From: Blastopirellula marina
Lineage (GTDB): Bacteria; Planctomycetota; Planctomycetia; Pirellulales; Pirellulaceae
Length of the DNA: 64,000 nucleotides
Assembly (NCBI RefSeq): GCF_002967765.1
Contig: NZ_PUHY01000010.1
Coordinates: 1,054,001-1,118,000, forward strand
Reading direction: 5' to 3'
How positions within the stretch are numbered: position 1 is the stretch's first letter; each line of letters begins with the position of its first letter. The position numbers and the translations under genes are program-made. Positions 27,701 through 36,309 of this stretch are shown in pieces. The notes beneath the pieces were generated by a model. That model saw only the letters and a program-made list of their open reading frames with translations, searched no databases and had not been told where the DNA came from.

Positions 27701-28702
27701 ATGTCTTTCGTTCCCCACCCCATTCCCAATTCTTCACGTCGCGCTGGTTTCACACTGGTCGAATTACTGGTGGTGATCGCCATCATCGGCGTGTTGATCG
27801 CCCTCCTATTGCCGGCCGTCCAGCAAGCTCGTGAAGCTGCTCGCCGCATGCAGTGCACCAACAACCTGAAGCAAATCGGCTTGGCGTTCCACAACTTCCA
27901 AGATACCTACGGCCACCTGCCGTATGGTGCTCGTGATGGAAATGAAAACAGCTCGCCGGACACATGCTGCAGTTCACATGTCGTTTCGGGCTGGAGTTGG
28001 CTATATCACATTTTGCCGTTCATCGAGCAGCAAAACATCTACAACCTCGGCGACGTGAACAACCCCAGTGGCACGGAGAAAATTGTTTCGCAAAGTGCAG
28101 TGGAATCGTACTATTGCCCTTCGCGTCGACCGGTAAGTGCCTACGGAGGCTACTACCGAAGCGATTATGCAGGCAACGCTGGCGAACGACATAGCGATGG
28201 TGCTCGTGTAGCAACTAGTACGGGTGCCCATGGTGTCGTTCGACATCCGGGTATCAGCAATGCCAAACTAACTATCGAACGCATTCAAGATGGCTCGTCC
28301 AACACGCTGATGGTTGGCGAAAAGGCCCTGAACGAAACAGCCTTTGGCTCGGATGGTGGTGATAACGAACGCTACATCAACCCAGGTTGGGACGAAGACG
28401 TGATGCGTTGGGGTACCTTCTTCAGTAAAGGCGATAATGCTTACACGCCGATGCCGCCAATCTCCGACAACGATGCTCCGAAAAAGGAATCCGATGGCTC
28501 ATGGACCCTAAGCCAGAAGATTCCACTCTTCGCAAACGGTACTTTTGGCCGTTGGCACGGATATTTCGGTTCGTCGCACACTGGCGGTACTAACTTCGTA
28601 TTAGCGGATGGTTCGGTGCACTTTATTCCAACGACAGTCGACGGCCAAATAATGCAGCGTCTTTCGTTGAGCGACGATGGACAAGTAGTGACGCTCCCGT
28701 AA
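27701..28702 (+). CDS. DUF1559 prepilin-like protein with H-X9-DG signature
   Basis: 333 residues from ATG 27701. A short basic leader ([15 protein letters not shown]) is followed by [20 protein letters not shown], the classical type IV prepilin cleavage/methylation motif and helix. Next come [16 protein letters not shown] and [18 protein letters not shown], the DUF1559 start. The C-terminal signature is present ([16 protein letters not shown], that is H-X9-DG). Planctomycetes carry dozens of such genes; they are processed by a prepilin peptidase and thought to form pseudopilin-like or surface structures, with exact roles unknown. A lipoprotein gene follows about 100 bases downstream, an arrangement often seen with this family. 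Compare the tandem genes at 653 and 2529, where the prepilin motif is lost. Confidence 0.95.
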   Translation: MSFVPHPIPNSSRRAGFTLVELLVVIAIIGVLIALLLPAVQQAREAARRMQCTNNLKQIGLAFHNFQDTYGHLPYGARDGNENSSPDTCCSSHVVSGWSWLYHILPFIEQQNIYNLGDVNNPSGTEKIVSQSAVESYYCPSRRPVSAYGGYYRSDYAGNAGERHSDGARVATSTGAHGVVRHPGISNAKLTIERIQDGSSNTLMVGEKALNETAFGSDGGDNERYINPGWDEDVMRWGTFFSKGDNAYTPMPPISDNDAPKKESDGSWTLSQKIPLFANGTFGRWHGYFGSSHTGGTNFVLADGSVHFIPTTVDGQIMQRLSLSDDGQVVTLP

Positions 28703-28722
28703 CCGTCGTTCTGCAAATATTT

Positions 28723-28759
28723 GAATGTGACGTCTTAGCATGCGTTGGGCGTCACATTC
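28723..28759 (+). terminator. Hairpin after the DUF1559 gene
   Basis: Perfect 10-base arms GAATGTGACG (28723-28732) and CGTCACATTC (28750-28759), 17-base loop. No T-run, so it may stabilise or attenuate the message ahead of the lipoprotein gene. Confidence 0.5.
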
Positions 28760-28804
28760 GCGAAATACTTGACGATACCCGTTCGTAGAAGAAGAGATTT
28801 GATT

Positions 28805-28993
28805 GTGAACTTATTCATAAGATTCGTTGTTTTGGCCATCATCTTTAGCTCTATGACTGGATGCGGAAGCTCCGACTCATCGAAGCCTCATGCCGAATTA
28901 ACTCCTGAAGAACAAGCAGAGAGCGACGCACACTACGCAGCCGTGGAAGATGAAGAGCGAGCAAACGCTGGCCTTCCACCAAAAAAGAAGTAA
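28805..28993 (+). CDS. Small predicted lipoprotein
   Basis: 62 residues from GTG 28805, with a purine-rich AGAAGAGA upstream; the longer frame from 28745 has a poor N-terminus. The hydrophobic signal (VNLFIRFVVLAIIFSSM) ends at MTGC, a reasonable lipobox giving a lipid-modified Cys. The mature part is short, acidic and hydrophilic (HAELTPEEQAESDAHYAAVE) and ends PPKKK. Small lipoproteins of this kind often follow DUF1559 genes in planctomycetes, and the two genes probably share a transcript through a weak hairpin. Likely periplasmic, membrane-tethered; function unknown. Confidence 0.75.
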   Translation: MNLFIRFVVLAIIFSSMTGCGSSDSSKPHAELTPEEQAESDAHYAAVEDEERANAGLPPKKK

Positions 28994-29019
28994 CAGTACC
29001 CCTGCCTATAAACATTCGG

Positions 29020-29049
29020 AGCCCATGTCGGTCCCTTCTGACATGGGCT
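29020..29049 (+). terminator. Terminator after the lipoprotein gene
   Basis: Perfect arms AGCCCATGTC (29020-29029) and GACATGGGCT (29040-29049), 10-base loop, followed by TCTTAAT. Sits before the convergent Rrf2 gene end. Confidence 0.7.
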
Positions 29050-29075
29050 TCTTAATGCGCCGATCTTACATAAGA

Positions 29076-29525
29076 CTACTTCTTAGGCGACGGGCGGGCT
29101 TCGGGGAACTCGCACAGCGGAATGCTTGTCGTTGGTTCTGCGATCACTTCGGCCAACGTGGTTTCACGAAACGCTTCCTCGACGCTGGCCATTGCGTTGT
29201 CGAGTCGGCGGTGCAGTGGGCACAGGTTGGCTCCGTGAGCTTTCAGCCCCAAAGGGCAGGTTCCAATGCGGACAATTGGGTCAACCGCATTGACAACTTC
29301 GAGGATCGTCAATTCTTCCGGCGACTTCGTCAGCGAGATACCGCCCCCTACCCCGCGCTGCGATTTGACAATGCCTGCCCGCACAAGTCCTTGCAGCACT
29401 TTCGATAAATACGCCACCGGCACCTTGGTACTACTGGCGATCTCTTCGGTGGTCGAGCTACTAGGCGCGGTGTAGGCCAAATGACACACAGCACGTAACG
29501 CGTATTCAACGGTCTGAGAAAACAT
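29076..29525 (-). CDS. Rrf2-family transcriptional regulator (probable Fe-S or redox/NO sensor)
   Basis: 149 residues from ATG 29525 (MFSQTVEYALRAVCHLAY), the usual Rrf2 N-terminus; the longer frame upstream lies in the regulatory region. The winged HTH is complete (TTEEIASSTKVPVAYLSKVL; GLVRAGIVKSQRGVGGGISL). Cysteines in TCPLGLKAHGANLCPLH occupy the loop that binds an Fe-S cluster in IscR and NsrR, though the spacing differs from both and there is a further Cys near the C-terminus (PLCEFPE). It is divergent from a protoglobin gene, which suggests sensing of NO, oxygen or redox state. Two matching palindromes in the shared intergenic region are likely operators. Confidence 0.92.
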   Translation of the reverse strand: MFSQTVEYALRAVCHLAYTAPSSSTTEEIASSTKVPVAYLSKVLQGLVRAGIVKSQRGVGGGISLTKSPEELTILEVVNAVDPIVRIGTCPLGLKAHGANLCPLHRRLDNAMASVEEAFRETTLAEVIAEPTTSIPLCEFPEARPSPKK

Positions 29526-29549
29526 CGTATTCCCGTAAATGGGCGAAAC

Positions 29550-29565
29550 TGGATATTGACATCCA
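29550..29565. promoter_or_regulatory. Rrf2 operator candidate 1 (TGGA-N8-TCCA)
   Basis: TGGATATTGACATCCA, 24 bases upstream of the Rrf2 start codon and overlapping the proposed -35 box of the protoglobin promoter. It has the same TGGA-N8-TCCA form as the site at 29596-29611. Confidence 0.5.
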
Positions 29566-29584
29566 ATTATTCGAATCCTAAATT
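29556..29584 (+). promoter_or_regulatory. Sigma-70-type promoter candidate for the protoglobin gene
   Basis: TTGACA (29556-29561), exactly 17 bases, then TAAATT (29579-29584). Predicted start of transcription is near 29591, at the edge of the second palindrome. A second TTGACA lies at 29583-29588. Confidence 0.5.
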
Positions 29585-29591
29585 GACAAAC

Positions 29592-29615
29592 AAAGTGGAC
29601 ACAAATATCCACTTT
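29592..29615. promoter_or_regulatory. Rrf2 operator candidate 2 (8-base perfect arms)
   Basis: AAAGTGGA (29592-29599) and TCCACTTT (29608-29615) separated by 8 bases; the core is TGGA-N8-TCCA. It lies just downstream of the predicted transcription start, a position suited to repression. Confidence 0.6.
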
Positions 29616-29671
29616 AGCTTCTCACTCTCCAGTTTACCTTAAGTTCGCCATTTTCTCGATTGGGTAATACG

Positions 29672-30262
29672 ATGAAAAACATCGACGAAGCACGCTTGGA
29701 AACCGATCTAGCCTATCGATTTGGCTATCTTTTGGAGTTTGTGGGCTTTGGCGCGGACGATATTGCCGCTATCCATGGTGCCGCAGGTGCCCTCGCCCCG
29801 CTGGTCCCTTCCTTAGTCGACGCAGTCTACGAAAAGCTGCACGGGTACGATGCCACTTGGCGTCACTTTGTCCCACGTCAGTCAGGCTACGAGGGAGAAA
29901 CGCCCGAATCAGTGGAAACACTGTCGCTGGATCACGAACAGATTCAATTCCGTAAACAGCATCTGGCACGCTATCTAGAATCGTTGGTGACGCGTCCCTA
30001 CGACGAAAAAATGCTCGTCTACCTCGATATGGTCGGCAAGATTCATACGCCAGCCGCCGGCAGCAAAGACTTGGACGTTCCGTTGGTGCAAATGAATGCC
30101 CTGATGGGCTTCGTGGCGGATGCCTTGATCGCCACGATCACTGGCCTCGGTCTCGATCGCGAAACGGAAGTCAAAACGCTGCGTGCCTTCAACAAGCTGT
30201 TATGGCTGCAGAATGACTTGATCAGCAAGCATTACGTTCCTCAGACCGAAGCTGTTTCGTAA
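29672..30262 (+). CDS. Protoglobin-domain heme protein
   Basis: 196 residues from ATG 29672; a TTG 12 bases upstream is less likely. The whole protein is one globin-coupled-sensor/protoglobin domain with no output domain attached. It starts with a pre-helix (LETDLAYRFGYLLEFVGFGA), then DAVYEKLHGYDATWRHF. H97 in FRKQHLARYLESLVTRPYDE is the probable proximal heme ligand, and YLDMVGKIHTPAAGS is a typical later-helix motif of the family. Protoglobins bind O2, CO and NO. Divergent pairing with an Rrf2 regulator suggests induction by NO or redox stress and a role in gas binding or detoxification (inference). Confidence 0.9.
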   Translation: MKNIDEARLETDLAYRFGYLLEFVGFGADDIAAIHGAAGALAPLVPSLVDAVYEKLHGYDATWRHFVPRQSGYEGETPESVETLSLDHEQIQFRKQHLARYLESLVTRPYDEKMLVYLDMVGKIHTPAAGSKDLDVPLVQMNALMGFVADALIATITGLGLDRETEVKTLRAFNKLLWLQNDLISKHYVPQTEAVS

Positions 30263-30290
30263 CAACCGCATTTAGGGTCTCAAGAAACAA

Positions 30291-30325
30291 AAAATGGCTA
30301 CGGGCAGTTGTCCGGCAGCCATTTT
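30291..30325. terminator. Bidirectional terminator between convergent genes
   Basis: Arms AAAATGGCT (30291-30299) and AGCCATTTT (30317-30325) with an inner partly paired loop. T-rich on both strands. Lies between the protoglobin gene and the minus-strand gene ending at 30354. Confidence 0.75.
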
Positions 30326-30353
30326 AGACTTGGTTCGTTATCGACCAGCCAAC

Positions 30354-30917
30354 TTAGTTGGCGATCGGCTCGTTGGTTGCCTGCTTCGCCCGCATTTGTT
30401 TTAGCTTGGCGGCAATTTGGTCGTGGATCGCCTGCGTCGTACTGACGACGACGGATAGGTTGGTTTGGAAAGGCGCCATACTCGAATTCGTTTCTGTCAT
30501 TGCTTCTTCGCCGATGGCGGCCTCAAGCTCGGCTACAACGTTTTCGAGACCTTCTGAAAGTCCTTCCTCCCTCTGCACGACCAAATCCTGCAGAGAATAG
30601 ACCTTTTGGTAACGTGGTCCGAACTTCTTTTTTGGCTGTTCGGTCTTATCTACGACCGTCCGTTTCTTGGCATTGGCTTTGGCCTGCTTGACCTTCGCGA
30701 GCATCCGTTTAATCTCTGGCTCATCTTCGCCAAATTTTTCTCGGGCTCCTAAGGCGATCAATTCTGCCATCTGCCAGTCGGATGATTCCATCAATTCGTC
30801 GTACAGTCCCATCACCTTTTCAGCGTGACTCGGCGACCAACGCAACGGTTCTTCTGCCATCGCGAAACAGGACGAGACACCCACCGAAAACACGGCGGTC
30901 CAGACACTCTTCATCAT
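30354..30917 (-). CDS. Small secreted protein with a single SW-like unit
   Basis: 187 residues from ATG 30917 (GGAAGGA upstream), the first of two adjacent ATGs. Signal peptide KSVWTAVFSVGVSSCFAMA. Residues 25-90 are helical and charged (MGLYDELMESSDWQMAELIA; KRMLAKVKQAKANAKKR). The C-terminal half matches one SW unit of the array proteins: VYSLQDLVV corresponds to their YPVRDLVW, and LSVVVSTTQAIHDQIAAKLK then QMRAKQ corresponds to LVITQTESVHMQIQAALAQI then RERQ. The SW motif itself is missing. It is therefore a distant, shorter relative of the array 5 kb upstream. Function unknown. Confidence 0.78.
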   Translation of the reverse strand: MMKSVWTAVFSVGVSSCFAMAEEPLRWSPSHAEKVMGLYDELMESSDWQMAELIALGAREKFGEDEPEIKRMLAKVKQAKANAKKRTVVDKTEQPKKKFGPRYQKVYSLQDLVVQREEGLSEGLENVVAELEAAIGEEAMTETNSSMAPFQTNLSVVVSTTQAIHDQIAAKLKQMRAKQATNEPIAN

Positions 30918-31090
30918 CGATCCGAATCCTTCCAACGTTGAAGACTAACTCCCGCGCTGGCAACCTCCCTGCGAGAAACAAACCGACGCTTCTCTTCGCC
31001 AACTCAAGTGGGAGGGGCAAAATACCAAGACTCGTATTTGCCCGTCAATCCAAATCAAAGAGGCGTTCCCAAAAGGACCACCTCCGCTAG

Positions 31091-31981
31091 CTACGCAGGC
31101 TGCTTTACCTCTTCCTGAAACAAGTGAACATCACGCTGTGGAAACGGAATATGGAATCCACGTTCATCCATGCCCACCTTGATCTCTTCGACAATATCGC
31201 AGCGTGTTGCCCACCAATCTGGTGTTTTCACCCAGCCCCTTACTTTAAAGATGATCGCGCTGTCTCCCAGCTCAAAGACGCGAACCTCCACCGCGGGATC
31301 TTCTAAGATCCGCTCGTCTGCCTCGAGCGTTTCGACCAGAAACTGTTTGACGGCGCGGATGTCATCGTTGTAGCCGCAGCCAATCTCCAAATCGACCATT
31401 CGCGTCGGATGCCCAGTAAAGTTTGTTACTACGGCACTGGTAATTTCACCGTTTGGGATAATGATCCGTTTGTTGTCAATCGAACGCATGATCGTGTGAA
31501 AGATGTGGACTTCCTGAATAACACCGGTCGCTCCACCCGCTTCCACGAAATCTCCGACACCGAATGGGCGAAACATGATCAACATGATTCCCGCGGCGAG
31601 ATTGGTCAACGAATTTTGCAAAGCCAAACCGATTGCCAGGCCGGCCGCACCCACAACCGCCGCCAGCGAAGTTGTGTTGATCCCCAATTGATTCAATGCT
31701 GCGATGAAGACCAAGCCAATCAACAGTGCGTAGGCAATGTTAGAAAGGAAGCCCGCTAACGTGTCGTCGATCCGACTACGTTTGATCGCACGAACGAATA
31801 GCCCACGTGCAAATCTTGCCGCAATCCAACCGAAGAACAATACAGCAATGGCCGCGACTAGATTAGTCGCCCAAATGGGTCCCTGCTCGACCAGAAAAGC
31901 CGATGCTTTGTCGTAGATGTCCGAAAAGCGAGTCATGGCGTTCTGGGGAGCATCGCCATCAGCCTGAGCAAATAGGAACAT
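31091..31981 (-). CDS. Small-conductance mechanosensitive channel, MscS family
   Basis: 296 residues, ATG 31981 with AGGAG 6 bases upstream. Membrane segments at about 38-58 (WATNLVAAIAVLFFGWIAAR) and 80-98 (LSNIAYALLIGLVFIAALNQ) precede the pore helix rich in Gly and Ala (AAVVGAAGLAIGLALQNSLT; LMIMF-like end reads IMLIMFRPFGVGDFV). The beta domain (GVIQEVHIFHTIMRSIDNKR; IIIPNGEITSAVVTNF) and C-terminal alpha/beta domain complete a standard MscS. It releases solutes on sudden hypo-osmotic shock across the inner membrane. Monocistronic; the upstream esterase gene ends at a strong terminator. Confidence 0.95.
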   Translation of the reverse strand: MFLFAQADGDAPQNAMTRFSDIYDKASAFLVEQGPIWATNLVAAIAVLFFGWIAARFARGLFVRAIKRSRIDDTLAGFLSNIAYALLIGLVFIAALNQLGINTTSLAAVVGAAGLAIGLALQNSLTNLAAGIMLIMFRPFGVGDFVEAGGATGVIQEVHIFHTIMRSIDNKRIIIPNGEITSAVVTNFTGHPTRMVDLEIGCGYNDDIRAVKQFLVETLEADERILEDPAVEVRVFELGDSAIIFKVRGWVKTPDWWATRCDIVEEIKVGMDERGFHIPFPQRDVHLFQEEVKQPA

Positions 31982-32073
31982 GGAATTCTCCTGGTGCGAT
32001 ACGCGAAACGAAACGGGAAGTCTGAATTATCGACACCCCGAGGCAAGAACCAAGCCTGATCAAGTAACAAACA

Positions 32074-32103
32074 AAGGCCGCGTTTCCATGGAAACGCGGC
32101 CTT
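32074..32103 (-). terminator. Terminator after the sialate O-acetylesterase gene
   Basis: Perfect 13-base arms (32074-32086 and 32091-32103; AAGGCCGCGTTTC paired with GAAACGCGGCCTT) with a 4-base loop, followed on the minus strand by TTTGTTTGTT-type sequence. Confidence 0.85.
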
Positions 32104-32148
32104 ATTCATTGAATGGTTGTAGGTTCGATGCCCAAATGGGCCGAAGAC

Positions 32149-33720
32149 CTACTGATTGTTCTTTGTCACGCCGTCCCAATCATCGGTACGGAATGGAGTC
32201 GCTGGCAAACCTTGCGAGTTCTGGAGGTTCGCTTCTGGGTTATCCGCCCAGGCATAACGAACCGCAACCGGCTCTTTTACCTCGGAACTGGACACTCGAA
32301 CATGCGTTGCATCCACAATGCTTGCATTAGCATGGACAAACTTTTTGTCCTTACCGGCAATCGTGAATCCTTGCAACGCTCGGGTATCAAAGTAATCAAG
32401 CTGGCTGCCAAACGTATCGAACTCGAGAACAACGGCATCGCCATCGACTTTCATCGATTTGTAGCGTGGGCTACGTGAAACGATTTTGTAGCCGTACTCA
32501 TTGGCCAACGCCAAACGAGCAAGACGCTTGGCCACATCTTGTTTGTTCTTCGGGTGAATGTCTTCCGCTTCGCCTAGGTCAATGATCACGGCCTCGCCGG
32601 TATTTGGCAGACGATCCATAGTCATCGTTTGTGCTTCACGTAGCTCGGCCCAATCGCTTTCCGACGGTTCGTCTTTCTCTTGACGAAAGTCAGCCAATTG
32701 CACCCAGTAGAATGGAAAATCACCTTGTCCCCATTCGTTGCGCCAATTCTCGATCATCATTGGGAAGAGATCACGGTATTGGTAAGCACGACCAGCATTC
32801 GATTCGCCTTGGTACCAGATCACGCCACGAATTCCATACCCGATAATTGGATTCAGCACGCCGTTATAAAGATTGGCCGGGCGATGCTGATTCGTTAGCG
32901 GATTTCGTGGTGCACCAGGACGACCTCCTGGAGTCGGCTTGCCCGCAGCTTTGGCTTCCTCCGCCTTCTTCTGCCACGCTTTCAAGTTCTCGCGATACTG
33001 AGCCATCGCGTTTTCGTGATCATATGTCGACTCGGTCTTCTTCCAACGATCGAGCAATGCATCGAACTTGCCACTTTCACGCAGCACGTCGCGATTCACC
33101 CAAGCTTCCGCCGAAGAACCACCCCATGAGTTGTCGATCAAGCCGATCGGAACATCCAGGGTTTGCTCCAATTGACGACCGAAGTAGTAACCAACCGCCG
33201 AGAAACTGCCTACCGTATCGGGCGTGCAAAGTTCCCACTTGCCGTTGAAGTTGTCTTGTGGCTCTTGCGTACCAACTTGAGGAACCGAAATCAGACGCAT
33301 CTTGGGGAAATTAGCCGTCAGCTTCTCGATGTCAGCATCGTTCGCAGCGTTCACATCCCATTGCATGTTCGACTGGCCACTACAAACCCAGACTTCGCCG
33401 ACCAGAACATCCTTAATCACTTTTTCGCTGTCGCCACTTTGGACCACAACTTGGTGAGGTCCGCCAGCGGGTAGCGATTTCAGTTCGGCTTTCCAGCGAC
33501 CATCATCGTTCGCGTTGACGGTAACTTTTTGATCACCTAGGGCAACCGTAACATCGGCACCTTTGCTTGCCTGTCCCCAGATGTAAATCGGCATGTCCCG
33601 CTGTAGCACCATATGATCGGTGAACAGGTTGGGCAATTTCAGTTCGGCTTGCGACGAACCAACCAGCAAGCAAGAAAACAACACAGCCAACAAACCGCTG
33701 TGCATCCAACGCATTTTCAT
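32149..33720 (-). CDS. Secreted sialate O-acetylesterase-like esterase
   Basis: 523 residues from ATG 33720, which has GGAG 9 bases upstream; the open frame to 33891 lacks coding character before this ATG. Signal peptide [40 protein letters not shown] is the typical start of the family. The catalytic serine is in [14 protein letters not shown] (GQSNM block), with [20 protein letters not shown] and [20 protein letters not shown] following. The Asp/His pair is probably in [18 protein letters not shown]. The enzyme removes O-acetyl groups from sialic acids or other glycans outside the cytoplasm. Planctomycetes have many copies for algal and mucin-type polysaccharides. Exact substrate unknown. 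Confidence 0.92.
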   Translation of the reverse strand: MKMRWMHSGLLAVLFSCLLVGSSQAELKLPNLFTDHMVLQRDMPIYIWGQASKGADVTVALGDQKVTVNANDDGRWKAELKSLPAGGPHQVVVQSGDSEKVIKDVLVGEVWVCSGQSNMQWDVNAANDADIEKLTANFPKMRLISVPQVGTQEPQDNFNGKWELCTPDTVGSFSAVGYYFGRQLEQTLDVPIGLIDNSWGGSSAEAWVNRDVLRESGKFDALLDRWKKTESTYDHENAMAQYRENLKAWQKKAEEAKAAGKPTPGGRPGAPRNPLTNQHRPANLYNGVLNPIIGYGIRGVIWYQGESNAGRAYQYRDLFPMMIENWRNEWGQGDFPFYWVQLADFRQEKDEPSESDWAELREAQTMTMDRLPNTGEAVIIDLGEAEDIHPKNKQDVAKRLARLALANEYGYKIVSRSPRYKSMKVDGDAVVLEFDTFGSQLDYFDTRALQGFTIAGKDKKFVHANASIVDATHVRVSSSEVKEPVAVRYAWADNPEANLQNSQGLPATPFRTDDWDGVTKNNQ

Positions 33721-33889
33721 GAGGGAGTCTCCAGGTAGGGAAGCGGAATAGAAAATAGGGCGAGATCGCTCACTATAGCACACGCCGGGGAGGGAAACAG
33801 CATGTTCCCGCACGGGACGCGCAGGTTGTTCGTTTCCGATAAGTCTCGTAGGTTGGGTCGAAGCCCCACAGTCGAAAACGAGGAACTGC

Positions 33890-35260
33890 ATGATGAGCGA
33901 CCATTCGTCTGATCAAGAATATTACTTGATGTGGAAGACCCGCGGTCCAATTCGGCGGCTGATATCGCCTCTGGAAGGATTGATTTCCGATGCTGCTTGG
34001 GGCGGTGTTCTGTTGATGATCTGCACTGCGGTGGCACTTTATCTGGCCAACAGTTCCTGGCAACACGATTACCACGAAATTCTTACCACTCCGATCGATA
34101 TCGGACTTGGCAACTCGCATTTGAAACTGGATATCCATCACTTCATTAATGATGCACTGATGGCCATCTTTTTCTTTGTGGTGGGGCTAGAAATCAAACG
34201 TGAAGTGTTGGTCGGCGAACTCTCGCATGTCAGCGAAGCCATTCTTCCCGCGTTGGCAGCCTTTGGCGGAATGATTGTGCCTGCAGCCATCTTCATAGCA
34301 GTGAACTTTCATCAACCTGCCGAAAAAGGTTGGGGGATTCCGATGGCGACGGACATTGCGTTCAGCCTTGGTATTCTTTCGCTGCTTGGCAGGCGTGTTC
34401 CTTTGTCCGCCAAAGTCTTTCTGACGGCGTTTGCCATAGTCGACGACATTGGCGCCTCGCTGGTGATTGCATTCTTCTACACCGATACGATCACTTGGTC
34501 CGCTTTGGGGATAGGAGCTTTCTTTTTTACCTGTTTAGTCCTCTGTAACGCGTTTGGTGTTCGCCGATCATCCCCTTACGTTTTTCTGTCGGTCCTGTTG
34601 TGGCTTTGCTTTCTGAAGTCGGGCATTCATCCAACGATTGCTGGTATCCTCGCTGCTTTGACGATCCCGGCTCGCCCCCGGCTTCAATCCGACGAATTCC
34701 TGATCTCAACGCGCATGCTTTTAGATCGGATTGAAGAAAAACGAGAAGAGGAATCGAACGTGCTGAAGAACAAAGAAAAGCACGCAATGATTTCTGACGT
34801 CGAAACGGCCAGCAAACTTACCCAGACTCCGCTGAAGCGTTTCGAGAACTCACTGCATCACTGGATTACCTTCTTTATCATGCCCGTCTTTGCGTTGGCC
34901 AACGCAGGTATCACCTTCGATGGAGGCTTGGTCAATAGGCTTACTCATACCGTAACCATCGGTATCTTACTGGGGCTTATTCTCGGTAAACAAATTGGTG
35001 TCACCCTATTCGCCTGGCTAGCGGTGAAACTGGGCTGGGCACAGTTGCCTCGCGATGTCTCATGGAAAATGTTGTACGGCCTGTCTTGGCTTGGAGGCGT
35101 TGGCTTTACGATGTCGCTGTTCATTACCAATCTGGCTTACGGTCGTGAATCGGTGAGCCTTGATGACGCCAAAGTCGGCATCCTGCTTGGTTCTGCCATT
35201 GCCGGTATTGGGGGCAGCCTTATCGTGTGGTGGACGTTGCCCCAGGAAGGGATGGACTGA
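33890..35260 (+). CDS. nhaA: Na+/H+ antiporter NhaA
   Basis: 456 residues, ATG 33890 with GAGGA 6 bases upstream. The family landmarks are in order: [70 protein letters not shown] and the ion-binding pair in [18 protein letters not shown] (equivalent to D163-D164 of E. coli). Later helices follow ([36 protein letters not shown]). A charged loop at about 275-315 ([20 protein letters not shown]) is a common insertion in this family. It exchanges Na+ for H+ across the inner membrane, fitting a marine or salt-exposed organism. Divergent from the esterase gene. Confidence 0.96.
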   Translation: MMSDHSSDQEYYLMWKTRGPIRRLISPLEGLISDAAWGGVLLMICTAVALYLANSSWQHDYHEILTTPIDIGLGNSHLKLDIHHFINDALMAIFFFVVGLEIKREVLVGELSHVSEAILPALAAFGGMIVPAAIFIAVNFHQPAEKGWGIPMATDIAFSLGILSLLGRRVPLSAKVFLTAFAIVDDIGASLVIAFFYTDTITWSALGIGAFFFTCLVLCNAFGVRRSSPYVFLSVLLWLCFLKSGIHPTIAGILAALTIPARPRLQSDEFLISTRMLLDRIEEKREEESNVLKNKEKHAMISDVETASKLTQTPLKRFENSLHHWITFFIMPVFALANAGITFDGGLVNRLTHTVTIGILLGLILGKQIGVTLFAWLAVKLGWAQLPRDVSWKMLYGLSWLGGVGFTMSLFITNLAYGRESVSLDDAKVGILLGSAIAGIGGSLIVWWTLPQEGMD

Positions 35261-35409
35261 TTGACAAGTTTCAGCAGCTTTTCATCGTAGTAAGCATCGC
35301 TCGGCGTCCTCGGTGCGGGGATGGACACTGCACAGAAACTCAACTATTCTGAATTCTATTAGCAATAGCCCCCATTCCCCTCAGATCACCAATACAGGAA
35401 TACCTCCTC

Positions 35410-36108
35410 ATGACTCGTACTTGGATTGCCCTCCCCTGCCTCGTGGCTGTCTTGTTCGCAAGTGGCGTTTGCCAAGCTGAAGAAAGCGAAAAGTTTGTGC
35501 CGCTGTTCGATGGCGAGACGCTTGATGGCTGGGTCCAACATGGCGGGACAGCGAAGTACACCGTCGAAGATGGCGTGATTGTCGGTACCTCGGTTCCGAA
35601 GACCGGCAACAGCTTTCTGTGCACCGAGAAACCGTACACCAATTTCATTCTGGAAGTTGAATACCTGGTCGACCCACTGTTGAACTCTGGCATCCAGATT
35701 CGCAGCAACGTTTACGACGAGAAGAAGACTTACACCACCGACGAAGGTAAAAAAATCACGGTCAACCCTGGCCGCGTCCATGGTTACCAAGTCGAAATCG
35801 ATCCTTCCGATCGTGCTTGGAGTGGTGGTATCTATGACGAAGGTCGCCGAGGATGGCTGTTCAATCTGAAGGACAAGCCAGAAGCAGGCGCTGCGTTCAA
35901 GCAAAACGAATGGAACAAGTACCGCATCGAATGCCGTGGCGATTCGATCAAGACTTGGGTCAACGGTGTGCCAGCCGCTGATTTGAAAGACGACATGACC
36001 TCGACTGGTTTCATCGCCCTGCAAGTGCACGGTGTTGGCAACGACGAAAAGAAGGTCGGCAAGCAAATCAAATGGCGTAACGTCAAAATCATCGAGTTGG
36101 AAGACTAA
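35410..36108 (+). CDS. Secreted DUF1080 (3-keto-disaccharide hydrolase) domain protein
   Basis: 232 residues, ATG 35410. Signal peptide WIALPCLVAVLFASGVCQA. The single DUF1080 jelly-roll domain is complete: FVPLFDGETLDGWVQHGG, GTSVPKTGNSFLCTEKPYTN, FILEVEYLVDPLLNSGIQIR, GRVHGYQVEIDPSDRAWSGG and TGFIALQVHGV. Members of this family hydrolyse 3-keto-glycosides or bind glycans, and are very abundant in planctomycetes. Probably periplasmic, contributing to polysaccharide use together with the esterase at 32149, though the genes are not in one operon. Strong terminator follows. Confidence 0.93.
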   Translation: MTRTWIALPCLVAVLFASGVCQAEESEKFVPLFDGETLDGWVQHGGTAKYTVEDGVIVGTSVPKTGNSFLCTEKPYTNFILEVEYLVDPLLNSGIQIRSNVYDEKKTYTTDEGKKITVNPGRVHGYQVEIDPSDRAWSGGIYDEGRRGWLFNLKDKPEAGAAFKQNEWNKYRIECRGDSIKTWVNGVPAADLKDDMTSTGFIALQVHGVGNDEKKVGKQIKWRNVKIIELED

Positions 36109-36142
36109 GCTCGTCATTTGATTGCCCGAATACGAATTCATG

Positions 36143-36181
36143 AGACAGGCCGCGAATTGATCGCGGTCTGTCTTTTTTTTT
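36143..36181 (+). terminator. Rho-independent terminator after the DUF1080 gene
   Basis: Arms AGACAGGCCGCGA (36143-36155) and TCGCGGTCTGTCT (36161-36173), one G-T wobble, 5-base loop, then a run of T. Confidence 0.92.
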
Positions 36182-36309
36182 GCGCTGCTGCAATCTTATC
36201 GTCATCCAAAAAACGTTAAGATCACAAGACGATTGTCCATTTCGCGATCCCTTCCCGCGTAAAGCGATAGGGAGACGCTTCCTTAAGCGAGTGAGCAACC
36301 AACAAACGT

